Origin: Actinoplanes sp. NBC_00393
Lineage (GTDB): Bacteria > Actinomycetota > Actinomycetes > Mycobacteriales > Micromonosporaceae
Direction of reading: 5' to 3'
Assembly (NCBI RefSeq): GCF_036053395.1
Contig: NZ_CP107942.1
Span: 5,856,501-5,920,500, forward strand
DNA: 64,000 nt
Under the pieces are notes generated by a model. That model worked only from the letters and a program-made list of their open reading frames with translations, ran no database searches and had not been told where the DNA came from. The position numbers were made by a program, and so were the translations under genes. The stretch's first letter is position 1. Each line of letters begins with the position of its first letter. This document shows positions 43,517 through 53,185 of the stretch, one piece after another.

Positions 43517-44311
43517 TCAGGCGTCGACGGTGTCGAGGTGCCGGCGCAGCTTGGCCAATGCCTTGGTCAGCAGCCGGGAGACGTGCATCTGGGAGATACC
43601 GATCTGCTCGGCGATCTGCTGCTGGGTGAGGTTACCGTAGAAGCGCAGCGTGACGATCTTCTGCTCGCGCTCGTCGAGCGTGGCCATCGCCGGGCCGAGC
43701 GAAATCCGGGCCTCCGCCTCGGCGAAGCCGGTGTCCTCAGCGCCCAGGGTCTCGCCGAGTTCGGTGCCGCCCTCGCTGATCGGGGTGGACAGGCTGGTGG
43801 AGTTGTAGGCGCGGGCGCCTTCGAGGCCCTCGATGACCTCGTCCTCGCTGATCTCCAGGTGCTTGGCGATGTCGGCGACGGTCGGAGCGCGACCGAGGGT
43901 GTGGCTGAGCGTGTTGTTGGCGCCGGTGATCGCGAGGCGCAGCTCCTGCAGGCGCCGTGGCACCCGTACCGACCAGGTCTTGTCCCGGAAGTGTCGCTTG
44001 AGTTCACCGACGATGGTCGGGATCGCGAACCCGGCGAAGTCGACACCACGGTCGGCCTCGAACCGGTCGGTGGCCTTGATCAGGCCCATGACGGCGACCT
44101 GGTAGAGGTCGTCGCGGGGCTCGCCGCGGTTGGCGTAACGGTTGGACAGGTGCCGGGCGAGGGGCAGCCACGCCTCGATCGCCCGGTCCCGCAGGCCGGC
44201 CCGGGACGGGTGCCCGGCCGGGAGGGCCGCCATCGCCATGATCAGCTCGCTGGCCCGGTCGGTGCTCGTGGTGGCATCGGAACGGACAGCGGTGTCAGCG
44301 ATGACAGTCAT
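43517..44311 (-). CDS. RNA polymerase sigma factor, SigB/SigF/SigG subfamily
   Basis: A 264-residue sigma-70 factor of the general-stress group. Region 2 has LSNRYANRGEPRDDLYQVAVMGLIKATDRFEADRGVDFAGFAIPTIVGELKRHFRDKTWSVRVPRRLQEL. Region 3 has LGRAPTVADIAKHLEISEDEV, and region 4 has LDEREQKIVTLRFYGNLTQQQIAEQIGISQMHVSRLL. I chose ATG 44311 with AAAGGGG 9 bases upstream; the in-frame ATG at 44335 has none. It is the likely target of the HATPase, STAS and PP2C proteins in this cluster. A candidate SigB-type promoter lies upstream. Confidence 0.93.
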   Translation of the reverse strand: MTVIADTAVRSDATTSTDRASELIMAMAALPAGHPSRAGLRDRAIEAWLPLARHLSNRYANRGEPRDDLYQVAVMGLIKATDRFEADRGVDFAGFAIPTIVGELKRHFRDKTWSVRVPRRLQELRLAITGANNTLSHTLGRAPTVADIAKHLEISEDEVIEGLEGARAYNSTSLSTPISEGGTELGETLGAEDTGFAEAEARISLGPAMATLDEREQKIVTLRFYGNLTQQQIAEQIGISQMHVSRLLTKALAKLRRHLDTVDA

Positions 44312-44391
44312 ACGGGAACCCCTTTGGTCAGGCACTTCGTCAGGTGCGACGGCTGGTCAACGTGATCAGCCACAGCCTGTCGCAGCACTAT

Positions 44392-44417
44392 GTCCCCGCC
44401 CATTCGTCACAGAAAAC
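44392..44417 (-). promoter_or_regulatory. Candidate SigB-type promoter of the sigma gene
   Basis: On the minus strand GTTT, 16 bases, then GGGGAC, one base from the GTTT-N14-16-GGGTAC type promoters of SigB-like factors, about 80 bases before the sigma ATG. It would make the gene autoregulated. Confidence 0.35.
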
Positions 44418-44731
44418 CACCCGATCGGCCATCTAAACCCAGCCGAATAGTGGTTGTTGATTCGGACAATGCGCAAGTCCCGAGACCGTCTGCTGACAGC
44501 AACGCCACATACCCCTATTGGCCCTGCTGATGACACACGTGGGAGCGTCGTCTGCTGAGTCAGTCACCGATTTACCGCCTGACGTCTTTCCATAAACGGC
44601 GTGCATGCCCGTCGCCGGGCACAGCGGCGTCTCCTGCTCCGCAGCGCGGTACTGTGACGGCCACCGATCATGTGTCACCCCAGCCCGACTCCCGTGACGA
44701 TGGGGAACACCGCGAGAAAAGGGCGCCGGGC

Positions 44732-45187
44732 ATGACCGCCGAACTGCTGCAGGTACTCATCGTCGAGGACGATCTCGGTGACGTCGCGCTCATGGAGAAC
44801 GCCTTCAGCGAGCACAGCATCCACAGCGTGCTGCACCATGTCGAGGACGGCGCCGAAGCCCTGGCGTTTCTGCAGCGCGAAGGCCGATACCGCGATGCGC
44901 CGCGCCCGGACCTGATCCTGCTGGATCTCAACATGCCGCGCGTCGACGGCCGGCAGGTCCTCACCGCGCTCAAGTCCGACGACGCCCTCAAGAGCATTCC
45001 CACGATCGTGTTCACGACATCAGCGGCACCGGACGACATCGCCGCCAGCTACGGCTCACACGCCAACGCCTACGTCACCAAACCGACCGGCCTCGACGAC
45101 TACGACCGTGCGATCATCGCCATTCGTAACTTCTTCGGGCATACCGCAGTGCTGCCGAACCGAGCTTCCGATGGATCAGCGACCTGA
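44732..45187 (+). CDS. Single-domain response regulator (Rcp1-like)
   Basis: A 151-residue receiver protein with no output domain. Acidic pair VLIVEDDLGD, phospho-acceptor Asp in DLILLDLNMPRVDGRQVL, Thr in IVFTTSA and Lys in AYVTKPTG are all present. The extended loop between helix 2 and strand 3 is typical of cyanobacterial-phytochrome-type single receivers. I chose ATG 44732, where the domain begins; a GTG at 44654 is in frame. It may relay a signal to the phosphatase at 46467. Confidence 0.85.
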   Translation: MTAELLQVLIVEDDLGDVALMENAFSEHSIHSVLHHVEDGAEALAFLQREGRYRDAPRPDLILLDLNMPRVDGRQVLTALKSDDALKSIPTIVFTTSAAPDDIAASYGSHANAYVTKPTGLDDYDRAIIAIRNFFGHTAVLPNRASDGSAT

Positions 45188-45889
45188 GCCGAGGCTGTAC
45201 CCGCGAGGCAGGCACTCGAGTTCGACTAACGAGGTGACGGCGTCCGGCTGGACACCGATACTTGCGGCTGATGCAGGTCGGGGCTGCTGCCAGCCGGGCG
45301 CGGAGGCCGCAATCGGCCGGAGATCGCGAACAACGCTGAGAAGCTTTGTCACGCCGCGGTCAGGACGTCCGGAATCAACGCGGGAGCGGACCGGTATCTG
45401 ATCACCCCCGTCACGCCACGGCGCCTCATCGCTGACTTTCACCGCACCATCGGCAGAAGGCAGCAGTCAGCCCCACAACCTCGCCCCAGCGAGCTCCGGG
45501 ATGTCAGCGATTCACTGCTGTCTGCTGCCCAGCCGGAAGGCGCTGCCGGATTCTGTCTCGGACGGCTCTCAGCTCCCGCGATTGCGCACACGCCAGCCAA
45601 GCCCGCCGCTGCAGCCATCCGGCAGCCTCACACAATTCACGCGAAGCTGTTCGCACACCAGCCTGACCCATCGCCATGCGTCCTCCTGCACCGAGAGCGG
45701 TGTCGAGTGCCCACGAATTACCGATCCAGTCGTCTCGTCGACGGTGATCCTCCCGATTCGCGCGGATGCTCGGATGCCCGGATGGACGGCACAGCGAACT
45801 TCACGATCGGTGATGCGGGCCTCGCGCGCTCCGGCAGCCGGGCACCCCCGAACCTCGCCTGGGGAACACTGGTGACGAACAAGCGATCA
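45188..45889. other. Intergenic or decayed region
   Basis: About 700 bases without a gene I can support. Minus-strand translation near 45500-45870 has partial protein-like composition (RITDREVRCAVHPG) but many stops; it may be a gene remnant. No domain is recognised. Confidence 0.35.
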
Positions 45890-46261
45890 TTAGCGAGGGT
45901 CGATTGCTTCGGTTTGGAAATCGATCTCGCGCTGGTCTGCCTCTCGGTCCCGTTCATCCGCCTGGGCAGTGCGCTTGTCGGCCGCGTCCTGTCGCAGCTC
46001 GGCGCGTCGTTCTCGATCGGCCATCGCGCATTCGCGTCGCTCAAGTTCCAGGCTACGGCTCCGGACAGCGAGTTCTCGGCGGGTCAAGGCACCCTCGCGT
46101 TCGGCTTGCCGAGTGAGCCTTGATTCGTGATCGATGTCGCGCTGATCGGCCACCGCCTCTCGGGCGGTGACCCGCGTCTCTCGTTCTGCGATGGCTGTCT
46201 CATGCTGCACCGCGTTGCTGTCACGGCGGGCAAGAGCAGCAGCCTGGCCGTCGTGCCTCAC
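45890..46261 (-). CDS. Coiled-coil protein of Arg/Glu-Asp heptads
   Basis: A 123-residue, wholly charged, helical protein: repeated A-x-R-E-x-x-V/L-x-x-R units (ERETRVTAREAVADQRD, then DKRTAQADERDREADQRE). No cysteine, signal or membrane segment. The periodic A-D-E-R-E repeats are seen in small actinobacterial coiled-coil proteins of unknown role. It could also be a low-complexity frame in noncoding DNA, but codon phase is consistent. Confidence 0.5.
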   Translation of the reverse strand: MRHDGQAAALARRDSNAVQHETAIAERETRVTAREAVADQRDIDHESRLTRQAEREGALTRRELAVRSRSLELERRECAMADRERRAELRQDAADKRTAQADERDREADQREIDFQTEAIDPR

Positions 46262-46466
46262 GGCTCCAGGCTAATAGGGCAACCGACTCACCTCCATAGT
46301 TCCCGGCCCTGACGTGCAGGCACGTCACTGGAGTCGATGGGCAGGTAGGCGGCGTACCCCTGATAGCGGCTGTCCCATGAAGGCCGTGGGTCGGTCATAC
46401 TGACGTGGACCGGTTACTGGTCAACAGCGTGCGAACGACCAGCCGGCGGCGAAAGAGGTACACACC

Positions 46467-47753
46467 GTGACCGCTGACGGGCGCAGGGGCGTCGCGTCGC
46501 GACCGGGCAACTTGGATCGGCTTTCCAGCGGGTCCGAGGCCGACGCGTCGGTCGCCGGCATCGTCATCCTGCTGATCGAGGACGACCCCGGCGACGCGTT
46601 CCTGGTCCAGGAGTACCTCGCCGACAGCGACCTCGACGCCCGCCTGCACCACGTCAGCACCCTCACCCAGGCCAGCAACAGCGGCTACGACCCGGAATGT
46701 GTCCTGCTGGACCTGCACCTACCGGACGGTCAGGGACTACAGGCCCTGCGCCTGGTGCTGCAACGCTGGCCGCAGGCCGCGGTGCTGGTGTTGACCGGCC
46801 TCAACGACGCCGGAACGGGTTCGGCGGCGGTCGCGGCCGGCGCCCAGGACTACCTCGTCAAGGACCAGGTCGACGCCGCGGTGCTGTCGCGCACCATCCG
46901 CTACGCGGTGCAGCGCAAACGCGTCCAGGGCGCCGAACGGCGGATGCGCGACAGCCGGCTGCAGGCCGAGGAGAACACCCGCCTGCAGCGTGGCCTGCTC
47001 CCTACGCCGCTACTGACCGACAAGACGGTGAGCGCGGTCAGCCGATACCTGCCCGGCCAGCAACGCTCGCTGCTCGGCGGCGACTTCTACGACGTCGTGC
47101 AAACCGCCGACGGGACAGTCCACGCCCTTATCGGCGACGTCTGCGGCAACGGCCCCGACGAAGCCGCCCTCGGGGTCGGCCTACGGTTCGGCTGGCGCAC
47201 CCTGACCCTCGCCGGCCTGCGCAAAGCCGACCGGATGCGCCTGCTCGAACAGGTCCTGGTCGCCGAACGACCCCACGACGGCATGTTCGCCACCGTCTGC
47301 ACCGTCGGCATCACCCCCGGCCGCGGCGAAGTGGTCTTGCTCAGCGCCGGGCACCCAGCACCGTTGATCATCACCAGAGACGGCGCCTACCCCGCCCCCA
47401 CCACCTACGGGCCAGGGCTGGGCATGGCGCCCGGCCGAGCCCGCTGGACCGAAACGCGCACCACCGTGCCCGACGGCGCGGGACTGCTGCTGTACACCGA
47501 CGGCGTCATCGAGAGCTTCTGCGACGACGGCACCCGCCTCGGCGAAGAACGCTTCATCGAACTCGCCGCCCACTTGGCCACCATCGACGACCCGCACGAA
47601 TACGTCGACACGCTGCTCGCCGACATCCAGGCCGCCGACGCCGGCCGCCACAGCGACGACACCGCCATGCTCTACCTGCGCTGGCCCTCCGGAGCGCCGG
47701 CTTCGGCGAACGCTGACGACCACCGGTCGCACCATGCCGCGTCAGGCCGGTAG
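46467..47753 (+). CDS. Response-regulator PP2C phosphatase (RsbU/SpoIIE-type)
   Basis: A 428-residue protein. The receiver domain (about 32-150) shows LLIEDDPGDAFLV, CVLLDLHLPDGQG with the phospho-Asp, and DYLVKD. A coiled-coil linker follows (ERRMRDSRLQAEENTRLQRGLLP). The PP2C/SpoIIE domain (about 190-405) has LLGGDFYDVV, ALIGDVCGNGPDEAA, LLSAGHPAPL, LLLYTDGVIES and SDDTAMLYL, with the metal-binding aspartates. It would dephosphorylate a STAS antagonist and free the sigma factor. GTG start; AAGAGG lies about 12 bases upstream. Phosphorylation by an unlinked histidine kinase is expected. Confidence 0.9.
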   Translation: MTADGRRGVASRPGNLDRLSSGSEADASVAGIVILLIEDDPGDAFLVQEYLADSDLDARLHHVSTLTQASNSGYDPECVLLDLHLPDGQGLQALRLVLQRWPQAAVLVLTGLNDAGTGSAAVAAGAQDYLVKDQVDAAVLSRTIRYAVQRKRVQGAERRMRDSRLQAEENTRLQRGLLPTPLLTDKTVSAVSRYLPGQQRSLLGGDFYDVVQTADGTVHALIGDVCGNGPDEAALGVGLRFGWRTLTLAGLRKADRMRLLEQVLVAERPHDGMFATVCTVGITPGRGEVVLLSAGHPAPLIITRDGAYPAPTTYGPGLGMAPGRARWTETRTTVPDGAGLLLYTDGVIESFCDDGTRLGEERFIELAAHLATIDDPHEYVDTLLADIQAADAGRHSDDTAMLYLRWPSGAPASANADDHRSHHAASGR

Positions 47754-47769
47754 CGCCCGCCTATGACTT

Positions 47770-48213
47770 ATGTGCCGGCATTTCCGGCGCGTGGGCGTGA
47801 AAGCTTGGAATCGACCAGGCCGCATCGAGTTGATATCAGGGGTCACCGGTATCAGACCTGGCCGGAGAGGGCCGCTGATCTCCGGACGCCACGACGCCCA
47901 CGCCGTACTGTTTCCGATTTTCCTCGACACTGTTGTCAACGACGTCCTGCTCGCGATCTCCGAACTGGTACAGAACGTCACCCAGCACACCGCTGGCGGT
48001 GGGCATTTTCATGCTCACCTGGGACGACGACGGCATCATCGTTGAGGTCCGCGACTGTGACCGGCACCCGCCACGCCCACGGTCAGCCGACGGGTCTCGT
48101 ACCGGCGGCGGGGACTGCTGCCGGCCTCCGGCATCTGCTCCCGGTTCCGGGTGCTCTACCAGGTCGACTACATCGAGCCGGATACGCAGCGCGTCCGCTA
48201 CTCGGCCTGGCAC
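47770..48213 (+). pseudogene. Decayed HATPase anti-sigma-like gene
   Basis: In one frame LLAISELVQNVTQHT carries an N-box. From about 48000 the reading moves to the next frame (FMLTWDDDGIIVEVRDCDRHPP, the G1 region). Near 48103 it returns to the first frame (RRRGLLPASGICSRFRVLYQ, then YSAWH and a stop at 48211-48213). At least two frameshifts break the gene. It follows the PP2C gene, so it once may have been its partner kinase. Confidence 0.65.
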
Positions 48214-48448
48214 TGATCCACGGCTCGGCGCTGCGCGTGGCGCAGCGCCGGACCTGATCTCCATGCTGGCTGACAGGAACGGGCGGGCTGGGGCCTGCGC
48301 AGGCTGGATCGCCGACCTGATCGACGAAGCCGCGAACCCACCGAGCGCGGGCCTGTCAGTCGTCCAGCTCGGTGCGTCTGTCCTGAACCTCCGGAGGCGG
48401 CCGTCCCGATGGATACTGACCGGCGTCCGATTCGACTAGCTTGAGGGC

Positions 48449-48673
48449 ATGGCGTCCACTGTGCTGCGAGTCCGGCTCATAGGCGGCGATCGCATGGACA
48501 TCACATACGACGATCCCGACGTCACGGACGAGGAGACGCTGATCGACCGGATGATCTCCACGCTGGCACAGGATTCGGGAGTGCTGCACACCCGGCATGC
48601 TGATCGGCTCGTCGTTCTCTTCGGCCGAGGCGTCGCCGCGGTCGAGGTCGCGCCTCGTGGTGCTGTGATCTGA
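48449..48673 (+). CDS. Small hypothetical protein
   Basis: A 74-residue protein with alternating strands and a helix (STVLRVRLIGGDRMDITYDD, then DEETLIDRMISTLAQDSGVL, then DRLVVLFGRGVAAVEVAP). A GAGGG site precedes the ATG. The pattern is protein-like and codon phase is good, but no family is recognised. Confidence 0.5.
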   Translation: MASTVLRVRLIGGDRMDITYDDPDVTDEETLIDRMISTLAQDSGVLHTRHADRLVVLFGRGVAAVEVAPRGAVI

Positions 48674-48758
48674 CGACAATCGTCCAGCCGGGACCCTTCG
48701 GGGAAGGGCGCAAACGCAATCGTCACGCGAGCGGCGAAACCTGATCAGGCGTTTTCGT

Positions 48759-48995
48759 GTGGGCCAGGACGTCAGCCCGCTTGCCGCGAATCCAGCAAGC
48801 TTCAGACACGAGGTGCGCGCCGCCCTCGGGGTGCTGATCGAGTGGGTCCGTGGCAGCGTGGAGGTGTCGAATGACGAATCCTATGCAGCGATGCTGCCCG
48901 GCGGCCAGACGGAGAGGGTTCCGGGTCGAGGAAGTAGAGCCGCTGAACTACAGTTTTCGCTGGTCGCTGACGGCGAGGTGACCTTCGCCGGCTGA
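48759..48995 (+). CDS. Possible small protein
   Basis: A GTG-started frame of 78 codons. The part FRHEVRAALGVLIEWVRGSVEV is helical and LQFSLVADGEVTF is strand-like. No ribosome site is convincing and no family is recognised, so this is weakly supported. Confidence 0.3.
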   Translation: MGQDVSPLAANPASFRHEVRAALGVLIEWVRGSVEVSNDESYAAMLPGGQTERVPGRGSRAAELQFSLVADGEVTFAG

Positions 48996-49401
48996 GCGGT
49001 GAGCCGCCAGGTCACCGGGGTCGCGCGTCGCCGAGTCGTACGCCTCAGGGCAAGTGCGAAACCGCCGGTCCGCCACTGAGCCTCTCCTGGGAGTGGCATG
49101 TCGTGACCGGTTTCCCGCCTGGCGGCTTGCTCACCTCGACCCTACCCGGCCTAGCGCCGATTCGCCGATTCGAAGTGTGCCGCAAACCTACGTCGGCGTC
49201 GTGATGGCCAAGACGATGGCGGGACACGCGCCAGCTGACGCTGAGTCGCTTGCACGCGGGTGGCTGCGCGGGCCGGGAGTATGGTGAGACCCATCAGTTG
49301 GCTCATGCCGCCCTAGCCCCCGGCGTGTGCGCCGGGAAGGGGAAGGCTGTGCCCGTATTGACGCACGGCTCAGCCCGGCACTCTCGCGATGCTGCGTCGT
49401 C
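48996..49401. other. Intergenic region
   Basis: About 400 bases before the GAF-ANTAR gene pair. No gene or clear promoter motif is seen. Confidence 0.35.
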
Positions 49402-50121
49402 ATGACTGCGGCCCACAGCGAGGAGGAGCGCAGGGCGCTCGCCCGAAACCTCATCGGCCGGCAGCCGACCGGCCTCGTCCTGCTGCAGCGGGTCTGCCGT
49501 GCCGCCGTCGAGGCGTTGTCGGCCAGCGGGTCCGGCATCAGTGTGATGACCGCCGACGGGACGCGGGGGGTGTGCGCGACCTCGGATCCGGTGGCTGAGC
49601 GCGTCGAGGAGCTGCAGTTCGTTCTCGGCGAGGGTCCCTGCATCGATGCCTTCGCCGCTCGCCGGCCGGTGCTCACGGCGGATCTGTCCGACCGTGCCGA
49701 CGACCGATGGCCGATGTACGCTCCCGCTGCCCGCGCCGACGGCGTCCGCGCCGTTTTCGCGTTCCCGCTGCAGGTCGGCGCCGCCCGGCTCGGTGTCATG
49801 GACATCTTCCGCGATCGGGTGGGCCCGTTGAGCGGCGCGGAACTGCGGACGGCTTTCACCTTCGCGGAGCTCACCGTGGAAGCGCTGCTCGACTCGCACA
49901 AGAGCGAGGTCGCGCGTGACGGCGACGGCATCGCGGTTCTCGATGTCGGACGGCGCGCGGAGCTTTTTCAGGCGCAAGGGATGGTCATGGTGCAGCTGGG
50001 GGTATCCATCGGTGAGGCTCTGGCACGGATGCGAGCGCACGCCTATGCCGAGAACCGTCGTCTCGAGGACGTCGCCCGCGACGTCGTCGAGCGCCGGCTG
50101 CGATTGGACGGGAACAACTGA
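49402..50121 (+). CDS. GAF-ANTAR domain protein
   Basis: A 239-residue protein: an N-terminal GAF domain (SGSGISVMTADGTRGVCATSD, GEGPCIDAFAARRPVLTADL, GVRAVFAFPLQVG) and a C-terminal ANTAR three-helix RNA-binding domain (LFQAQGMVMVQLGVSIGEALARMRAHAYAENRRLEDVARDVV). ANTAR proteins antiterminate transcription by binding paired hexaloop hairpins. GAF may sense a small ligand or redox change. The sequence upstream of 49402 in frame looks noncoding. It is followed 39 bases later by a second GAF-ANTAR protein, so the two probably form an operon. Confidence 0.85.
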   Translation: MTAAHSEEERRALARNLIGRQPTGLVLLQRVCRAAVEALSASGSGISVMTADGTRGVCATSDPVAERVEELQFVLGEGPCIDAFAARRPVLTADLSDRADDRWPMYAPAARADGVRAVFAFPLQVGAARLGVMDIFRDRVGPLSGAELRTAFTFAELTVEALLDSHKSEVARDGDGIAVLDVGRRAELFQAQGMVMVQLGVSIGEALARMRAHAYAENRRLEDVARDVVERRLRLDGNN

Positions 50122-50160
50122 TGAGCGGCTGTTTGGTACAGGTTTACCGGGAGGCAGGCC

Positions 50161-50892
50161 ATGAGCACCGTTTCGGCTGAGCGGCTCGCGACGGTCTTCG
50201 TCGAGGCCGCCGACACTCTGGTCGACGAGTTCGATCTGCTCGACTTCCTGCACATGCTCACCGATCGGGCTCGCAGCCTGGTCGACGCGGCCGCCGCCGG
50301 GCTGATGCTCGCCGATGAACGAGGGCGGCTGGAGTTCATGGCGGGTTCCGACGAGAACGTCCGCCTGGTGGAGCTGTTCCAACTGCAGAACGACCAGGGA
50401 CCCTGCCTGGAAGCGTTCCGGACCGGGCAGTCGGTGATCAACGTCGACCTCGCGGCGGCTACGGAACGCTGGCCCCGCTTCGCGCCCCGGGCGGCGCAGG
50501 CGGGCTTCCGATCCGTGCACGCGTTCCCTCTGCGGCTGCGTGCCCAGGTGATCGGTGCCCTGAACATCTTCGGCAGCTCCACCGGCGGAGACTTCGACCC
50601 CGCCGATGTTCCCATCATGCAGGCGCTCGCCGACGTCGCGACCATCGGCCTGATGCAGGAACGCACGATCCGCCGCAGTGAGGCGCTCACCGAACAGTTG
50701 CAGGGAGCCCTGAACAGCCGGATCATCATCGAGCAGGCCAAGGGCGCCCTCGCCCAGGTCCAGGGGATCGGCGTCGATGAGGCGTTCCGCCGGATCCGCG
50801 CCTACGCCCGCAACAACAACCGGCGACTGACCGAGGTTGCCGAGCTGATCGTCACCGATTCGACCGCCCTGCCCGGATTGACCCAGCCTTGA
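50161..50892 (+). CDS. GAF-ANTAR domain protein, second of pair
   Basis: A 243-residue paralogue: GAF (LVDAAAAGLMLADERGRLEFMAGSDENVRLVE, QNDQGPCLEAFRTGQSVINVDL, FRSVHAFPLRLR) and ANTAR (ALNSRIIIEQAKGALAQVQGIGVDEAFRRIRAYARNNNRRLTEVAELIV). The ATG has GGGAGG 7 bases upstream. The last 40 bases overlap, in the other direction, the 3' end of the sigma-like gene at 50852. Confidence 0.88.
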   Translation: MSTVSAERLATVFVEAADTLVDEFDLLDFLHMLTDRARSLVDAAAAGLMLADERGRLEFMAGSDENVRLVELFQLQNDQGPCLEAFRTGQSVINVDLAAATERWPRFAPRAAQAGFRSVHAFPLRLRAQVIGALNIFGSSTGGDFDPADVPIMQALADVATIGLMQERTIRRSEALTEQLQGALNSRIIIEQAKGALAQVQGIGVDEAFRRIRAYARNNNRRLTEVAELIVTDSTALPGLTQP

Positions 50893-51307
50893 CAGTCATC
50901 CTTGCCAAGGGGTCGCGGTTCGGGCGGTGAAACATGGCGGCGAACTCCAACTGAGCGTAGCCGGGCTGCTGCTGGTCGCGGTCCGGCCGCGGACCAGTGC
51001 GGACGTCCGCGATCCGCCGCCGCGCGATGCCGGTGATCCATGCGGCGACGTCGAGATCCGGCCCGATGTGGCAGCCCGCCAGCCACCACACCTCGAGGTA
51101 ACTGGCCGCGAATATCTCGTCGCGGCTGTACCCGGGCGGGAGCTCCGCCAGGACAGCATGGACCGCCGCCGACGTACGGTCGAGAAGGATGAGGAAGGCT
51201 GGAATGCTGCTCTGTGAGATGGCGTCGAGCAACGCAACATCGCTGGTGCTGTCGGCGATGTCGGTGACGGGTGGCGGTTGAACCAGTCCGGGAACGAACA
51301 ACCTCAT
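50852..51307 (-). CDS. Sigma-70 region-2-like protein without region 4
   Basis: A 151-residue protein. Residues 25-105 (AISQSSIPAFLILLDRTSAAVHAVLA, YSRDEIFAASYLEVWWLAG, VAAWITGIARRRIADVRTG) match the core of ECF sigma region 2, but the usual region 4 HTH is missing and the protein ends in an Arg-rich tail that overlaps the 3' end of the GAF-ANTAR gene. It may be a truncated remnant or a small regulatory relative that binds RNA polymerase only. Confidence 0.6.
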   Translation of the reverse strand: MRLFVPGLVQPPPVTDIADSTSDVALLDAISQSSIPAFLILLDRTSAAVHAVLAELPPGYSRDEIFAASYLEVWWLAGCHIGPDLDVAAWITGIARRRIADVRTGPRPDRDQQQPGYAQLEFAAMFHRPNRDPLARMTVKAGSIRAGRSNR

Positions 51308-51451
51308 CGGTGCTCCATGGCGTCGGCAGATCGGGTTGCCGCCAGGGTCCGGAGCGACGTGCGAGAGTTTCCCGCAAATGACGACGCTACGGCATCATCT
51401 CGGCCGAACGCGGTGTCTTCCCCCGTTGGGAGACGGCGGCCGGCGCTGCCG

Positions 51452-52471
51452 TCACCGTTGCGAGCGCAGCGGGGCGCCCACCTCGTGCAGGTGACGTAGT
51501 GCCTGCCGGTACGAATCGACCAGACTCGTCTCCTCGTAGGGGATGCCCGCATCCGTGCAGTACGCCTTGACGATCGGCCGGGCCCTGCGCAGGTTCGGGG
51601 CGGGCATCGCGGGGAACAGGTGATGCTCGATCTGGTGGTTCAGGCCGCCCAGGGCTGCGTCGATCAGCCGGCCGCCGGTGACGTTGCGCGAGGTCAGCAC
51701 CTGCTTGCGCAGGTAGTCCTCGTCGCCGGTCGGATGCGGCATCCCTTTGTGGTTCGGCGCGAACGTCATCCCAAGGTAGACGCCGAACACCGCTTGATGC
51801 ACCACGAAGAACGCGAGCGCCTGCAACGGGGACAGCACCACTAGCAGAACAGACAGGTACCCCACCACGTGCAGCGCCATCAAGCCGGCTTCCAGCCCTC
51901 GATGCTTCATGCCGGGTCGCTGGAGCGCCTTGATGCTGGAAATCCGTAGATCGATGCTGAGCAGCGTCAGCAGCGGAAAGAACAGCCCCGCCTGGTGACG
52001 ATTGACGAAGCCCTTCAGACCGCGCCGGCCCACCGCTGACTCGGTGGCCCAGATCAGCAACTCCGGCTGCACATCCGGGTCGAGATCGTCATGGTTGGGG
52101 TTGTTGTGGTGCCGGGTGTGCTTGTCCACCCACCAGCCATAACTCATGCCGATGCCGACGTTGCCCACCATCCGGCCCACCAGCTCGCTGGTTCTGCGCG
52201 TCCGGAAGACCTGCCGATGGGCTACGTCGTGCGCCAGTAGGGCCACCTGCGCAAACACGACACCCATGAGTACGGCGACAGCCGGCTGCCACCACGACGA
52301 GCCAATCAAAAAGACGGCTGCCCACGCCGCGGCGAACATCACGGCCACGGCGGTCATCCGTACGGCGTAGTGGGCCGGCCGCCGTTCGAGCAGGCCCGCC
52401 TCGGTGACACGCCGGTTCAGTACGGCGAAGTCACTACCGGCCGCTCTCGGCCGCACGATCGCGGATGTCAT
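51452..52471 (-). CDS. Membrane fatty acid desaturase
   Basis: A 339-residue integral membrane desaturase. The three His boxes are HDVAHRQ, HTRHHNN and HQIEHH, which bind the di-iron centre, with four membrane segments between them. The last box (Q-x-x-H-H) places it with linoleoyl-CoA/Delta6-like front-end desaturases, without a fused cytochrome b5. I chose ATG 52471, where homology begins; the longer frame upstream is antisense to the gene at 52760. It changes membrane lipid unsaturation, typically at low temperature or under stress. Confidence 0.88.
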   Translation of the reverse strand: MTSAIVRPRAAGSDFAVLNRRVTEAGLLERRPAHYAVRMTAVAVMFAAAWAAVFLIGSSWWQPAVAVLMGVVFAQVALLAHDVAHRQVFRTRRTSELVGRMVGNVGIGMSYGWWVDKHTRHHNNPNHDDLDPDVQPELLIWATESAVGRRGLKGFVNRHQAGLFFPLLTLLSIDLRISSIKALQRPGMKHRGLEAGLMALHVVGYLSVLLVVLSPLQALAFFVVHQAVFGVYLGMTFAPNHKGMPHPTGDEDYLRKQVLTSRNVTGGRLIDAALGGLNHQIEHHLFPAMPAPNLRRARPIVKAYCTDAGIPYEETSLVDSYRQALRHLHEVGAPLRSQR

Positions 52472-52759
52472 GAATTGCGTGGTGCGGACGTGCCGGCAAC
52501 AGGACTTGGGACGCACATCGCGCGACTCCCTCGCAACGGGCTCCCCGGACACGAAACCATCGTGCGGGCGAGCGGAAGCTGATGACGAAGGCTGCGGGAG
52601 TCTGGACAGCCGAGTGAGTAGAGAGTACCCGGCCACTCGCCCGGCAAACACTACGAACGCGCGTACGATGAAGCCACACCCGGCTTCTCGACGTCTCCTG
52701 ACGAGCGCACCGCGCCCGCCCCTTGATGGCGCGGACGTCGCCGACAGGAAGGCACACCG

Positions 52760-53185
52760 ATGGACCGGACCGCCGACGCCGCACGACTGCGGCTGGACCC
52801 CCACCCTTCCCGGACCACCGCTCTCGACGGAGCCTGGTGGCCACGCTCGACCAACCTGACCAACGAGCTCCCGGCGCTGGTGAAAGCCCTCTCCGACCGC
52901 CGGGGTGCCATCACGCACGTACTGATGAACCCCGCCGAGTGGGACCTTCCGCATCCCCCGCGGGCCGCCGCCGACCGCTCGGCGGCCCGACTTGGTTGGT
53001 ACACCTCCCAGCCCGCCGGGCTGATCACGGTCATGAGCGATTTCGGACGCGACCGCTTCGACCTTCTGGTCATCCCGCCCGACGCGAGCCAGGGATCGGC
53101 TGACACCGCCCTGACCGCCGCCGCGGACAACGACGACAAACGCCGCGCACCCGAGCTGCTCGCCGGCATCGAGCGGGCCGGCTGA
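52760..53185 (+). CDS. DUF5994-like protein
   Basis: A 141-residue actinobacterial protein. The N-terminal R-L-x-L-D-P-x-x-x-R-T-x-L-D-G-A-W-W-P-R-S motif, LPALVKAL, and GLITVMSDFGRDRFDLLVIPP are typical of the DUF5994 type. AGGAAGG lies 7 bases before the ATG. No function is known for the family. Confidence 0.75.
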   Translation: MDRTADAARLRLDPHPSRTTALDGAWWPRSTNLTNELPALVKALSDRRGAITHVLMNPAEWDLPHPPRAAADRSAARLGWYTSQPAGLITVMSDFGRDRFDLLVIPPDASQGSADTALTAAADNDDKRRAPELLAGIERAG

